Source: AC-37 sp036389105 | Lineage (GTDB): Bacteria; Actinomycetota; Thermoleophilia; Solirubrobacterales; Thermoleophilaceae | Reading direction: 5' to 3' | Assembly: GCA_036389105.1 (NCBI GenBank) | Contig: DASVQK010000099.1 | Location: forward strand, 1 to 14,693 | DNA: 14,693 bases | Shown here: piece after piece, positions 12,799 through 14,693 of the stretch | Position numbering within the stretch: position 1 is the first letter of the stretch | How the letters are laid out: every line of letters begins with the position of its first letter | Notes under the pieces: model-generated | Told to the model about the DNA's origin: nothing | The model's database searches: none | Seen by the model: the letters and a program-made list of their open reading frames with translations, nothing else | Position numbers and translations under genes: made by a program

Positions 12799-14693
12799 AT
12801 GGTGGGAGACCTGTTCGACGACCTGATGGCCCTGGGTCTCGAGGGATGGGAGCTCGTGGAAGCGGTCCTGGCCACGGCGCACCGGCCGCCGGACGTGCCC
12901 CCCGAGGCGTGGGACGGGCACGACCCGGGCCCGCTCTTGGCCCGTCTCACGGACGCCGAGCGCGAGCGCTTCAAGCTTCCGCCCGCCCCGCCCGCGCCGC
13001 CGGCGTCGCCGCTCCCCCCGGCGCCGCCCCTTGACCAGGCGTATCGCGTCGGCCCACCTTCGCCCGAAGGTGGCCCGGGCCTGGGTCCGCTCGGGGCGCC
13101 GCCGCAGGGCCCGCTCCACACGATTCGCGTTCACGTCATCTGCTGCGCCAACGACGACGGCAGCAGGGCGCATGCCGATCCGGCGAAGGTGGCGGCGTGG
13201 ATGCCACGGACCGTCGCCGAGGCCAACGCGATCTACGCGGCCAACGACGGAGCCAAGATCGAGTTCACGTTCAACCCGCTCGACATCGAGCTCCGCAGGA
13301 GCACGATGCTCAATCAGGACTTCGTGGTGCCGAGCGGCACCAATATGGCCACCGAAACGCGCCCGTTCACCGATCGGCAGCTCGACTCGCTCATGCGGCC
13401 CCACGAGGACGAGCGCAACAGGGTGTCCCTCGAGTATCCGAACCGCTGCGTGTTCCTGCTGTGCGAAGGGACGGAGCTGTGGTACGACCCGGCGGCGCGG
13501 ACATGGAAGACCGTGCCCCGCGCGGGCGCGTACTCCGGAACCGACAAGGAATTCGTCACCTTCCCGTCCGACTGGGAGTTGCGGGGACCCGAGGCCGCAC
13601 ACGAGACGGGGCATTACCTCGGCTTGTGGCATACGCACCCCGACAACTACCCGAAGACCCTCGACGAGGCGGCGGCCGCCATCGCTCAGTACGTGAATGG
13701 ACCCCCTGCCCGTCCCAGATCGGCCGGCCTCGAGGTGTTCGACGCCGATGTCGGCAGCGGTGTGCTCGACACCCCGCCGGATCCGGGCCCCACGATCTTC
13801 GGCGCCCCGGATCCGAAGTACTGCGCGGCCACTACGACGGTGACGGTGACGGTGAGGTTCGGCAACGAGACGGAGGAGTACCACCCGGCTCCGGATCGCG
13901 GAAAGGTCATGAGTTACTTCAAGAACTGCGGCGCGACCTTCCCGCAGAACTTCTCAGGCGACCAGATCAAGCGCATGCGTACGTTCCTCGAGCCGAGCGC
14001 GGCCCGCTATCGGTTGCTTCGCATGCCGCCCGCGCGTGGCGTGCACGCGTTTATCCAGGGCCGTTTCGGTCGTGCTCCGCACACCAACTTCGAGCTGATC
14101 GTGCCGCTGCCCGCCGGCGGGCTGGCGCACTATTTCCGCGACAACACGGACGCTGCGGCGGCGTGGTTCGGGCCGTTCCCGTTCGCGCAGGGCCTGGGTC
14201 CGGTCGATGCCGTTTCGGTGGCCCAGACCAGCTACGGCGACCCGGGCAACCTCGAGCTGGTCGCACGCGCCGGGGGTCGGCTCGTCTGGCTCTGGCGCCA
14301 GTCCGACCCGCCGTTCGCATGGAGCCAGCCGCTCGAGATCGCGTCCGGCGTGAGCGGCACCCCAGCGTTCATCCAGGGCTGCTTCGGCCGTCCTCCGCAC
14401 ACGAACTTCGAGCTGGTCGCGCCGCTCGCCGCCGGCGGCCTGGCGCACTGGTTCCGCGACAACGCGGACGCCGCGGCGCCATGGCGGGGGCCGTACCCGT
14501 TCGCGCAGGGACTCGCTCCGGTCGACGCCGTGTCGTTGATCCAGAGCAGCTACGGCAACCTCGAGGTCGTCGCGCGCGCGGGCGGCCGGCTCGTCTGGCT
14601 CTGGCGCCAGTCCGACCCGCCGTTCGCATGGAGCCAGCCGCTCGAGATCGCGTCCGGCGTGAGCGGCACCCCAGCGTTCATCCAGGGCTGCTT
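12799..14693 (+). CDS. M43-like metzincin protease fused to propeller-type repeats, 3' end outside window
   Basis: The frame from ATG 12799 stays open to the last base, giving at least 631 residues. Residues 1-60 are acidic and helical with no signal peptide. About 61-106 is a proline-rich linker. The catalytic domain begins near HTIRVHVICC (107-116). It holds the full metzincin zinc motif HETGHYLGLWH (268-278; H268, H272, H278, catalytic E269), a VLDTPP segment (322-327) like the DTP motif of M43 pappalysin-type proteases, and the Met-turn VMSYFKNC (M371), followed by FSGDQIKRM, matching the M43 F..xQ..RM tail. From residue 417 a repeat region begins, with NFELV, GGLAH and RDN in one half-unit and LVWLWRQSDPPFAW in the other, resembling propeller blades of PLL-like lectins. 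Peptidase activity is well supported; substrate, cell location and total length are unknown. Confidence 0.85.
   Translation, partial: MVGDLFDDLMALGLEGWELVEAVLATAHRPPDVPPEAWDGHDPGPLLARLTDAERERFKLPPAPPAPPASPLPPAPPLDQAYRVGPPSPEGGPGLGPLGAPPQGPLHTIRVHVICCANDDGSRAHADPAKVAAWMPRTVAEANAIYAANDGAKIEFTFNPLDIELRRSTMLNQDFVVPSGTNMATETRPFTDRQLDSLMRPHEDERNRVSLEYPNRCVFLLCEGTELWYDPAARTWKTVPRAGAYSGTDKEFVTFPSDWELRGPEAAHETGHYLGLWHTHPDNYPKTLDEAAAAIAQYVNGPPARPRSAGLEVFDADVGSGVLDTPPDPGPTIFGAPDPKYCAATTTVTVTVRFGNETEEYHPAPDRGKVMSYFKNCGATFPQNFSGDQIKRMRTFLEPSAARYRLLRMPPARGVHAFIQGRFGRAPHTNFELIVPLPAGGLAHYFRDNTDAAAAWFGPFPFAQGLGPVDAVSVAQTSYGDPGNLELVARAGGRLVWLWRQSDPPFAWSQPLEIASGVSGTPAFIQGCFGRPPHTNFELVAPLAAGGLAHWFRDNADAAAPWRGPYPFAQGLAPVDAVSLIQSSYGNLEVVARAGGRLVWLWRQSDPPFAWSQPLEIASGVSGTPAFIQGC
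14047..14693 (+). repeat. Tandem 309-318 bp repeats encoding about 103-106 aa propeller modules
   Basis: Unit 1 spans 14047-14364 (318 bp, 106 codons), unit 2 spans 14365-14673 (309 bp, 103 codons), and unit 3 begins at 14674 and runs off the window. Units 1 and 2 differ in length by three codons (DPG after SYG, present only in unit 1). Each unit holds two related half-units of about 50 residues. Bases 14278-14384 and 14587-14693 are identical over 107 bp, far more alike than the first halves of the units. Confidence 0.9.

Noticed and set aside
10998..13121. 707-codon open frame on the minus strand
   Set aside because: It runs opposite the hydrolase, the second SDR and the protease gene, all of which have clear catalytic motifs. 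The translated product is low-complexity and arginine-rich.
13031..13696. 221-codon plus-strand frame inside the protease gene
   Set aside because: The frame at 12799 carries the full zinc-binding motif and Met-turn and continues to the window end. The 221-codon frame is arginine/proline/serine-rich noise in another phase.

Overview
The window is very GC-rich, densely coded bacterial DNA from an actinobacterium-like organism. An F420-dependent luciferase-like oxidoreductase, many putative leaderless promoters (TANNNT a few bases upstream of the start codon), GTG starts, and a secreted protein of a type I associate with Solirubrobacterales all suggest class Thermoleophilia. That placement is inference; no rRNA or other marker is present. 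I see no tRNA, rRNA, CRISPR array, insertion sequence or phage gene.

Layout, left to right. (1) 1-465, minus strand: the 5' end of a small coiled-coil protein that leaves the window, and a small hypothetical protein. (2) 497-1812, plus strand: a zinc alcohol dehydrogenase translationally coupled to a small glutaredoxin/GST-N-like protein. (3) 1809-3462, minus strand: a short-chain dehydrogenase (SDR) and a GntR-type regulator; the SDR converges on the previous pair so tightly that one CTAG carries both stop codons. (4) 3555-4583, plus strand: a secreted protein divergent from the GntR gene, with a palindrome at its predicted transcription start. (5) 4687-6276: a zinc-free quinone-oxidoreductase-like enzyme and a TetR regulator. 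(6) 6308-9965: a four-gene osmoprotectant (glycine betaine/choline-type) ABC transporter, ordered ATPase with CBS domains, permease, permease, lipoprotein binding protein. It ends in a 13-bp-stem hairpin shared with the convergent gene. (7) 9987-10967, minus strand: an F420-dependent G6PD-like oxidoreductase, separated by only 45 bp from a divergent alpha/beta hydrolase-SDR pair (11013-12719). (8) 12799 to the window end: a large open gene encoding an M43-like metzincin protease, without a visible signal peptide, fused to tandem propeller-type repeats. It has no stop in the window.

The clearest functional unit is the osmolyte importer. The ATPase powers two permeases fed by a lipid-anchored binding protein, and the TetR gene immediately upstream is a candidate controller. 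The rest is mostly redox and hydrolytic metabolism (alcohol dehydrogenase, quinone oxidoreductase, two SDRs, F420 oxidoreductase, esterase-like hydrolase) with local regulators. The most unusual items are the protease-propeller fusion with its near-identical DNA repeats, and the recurring start-proximal -10 motif that appears to drive most transcription units here.
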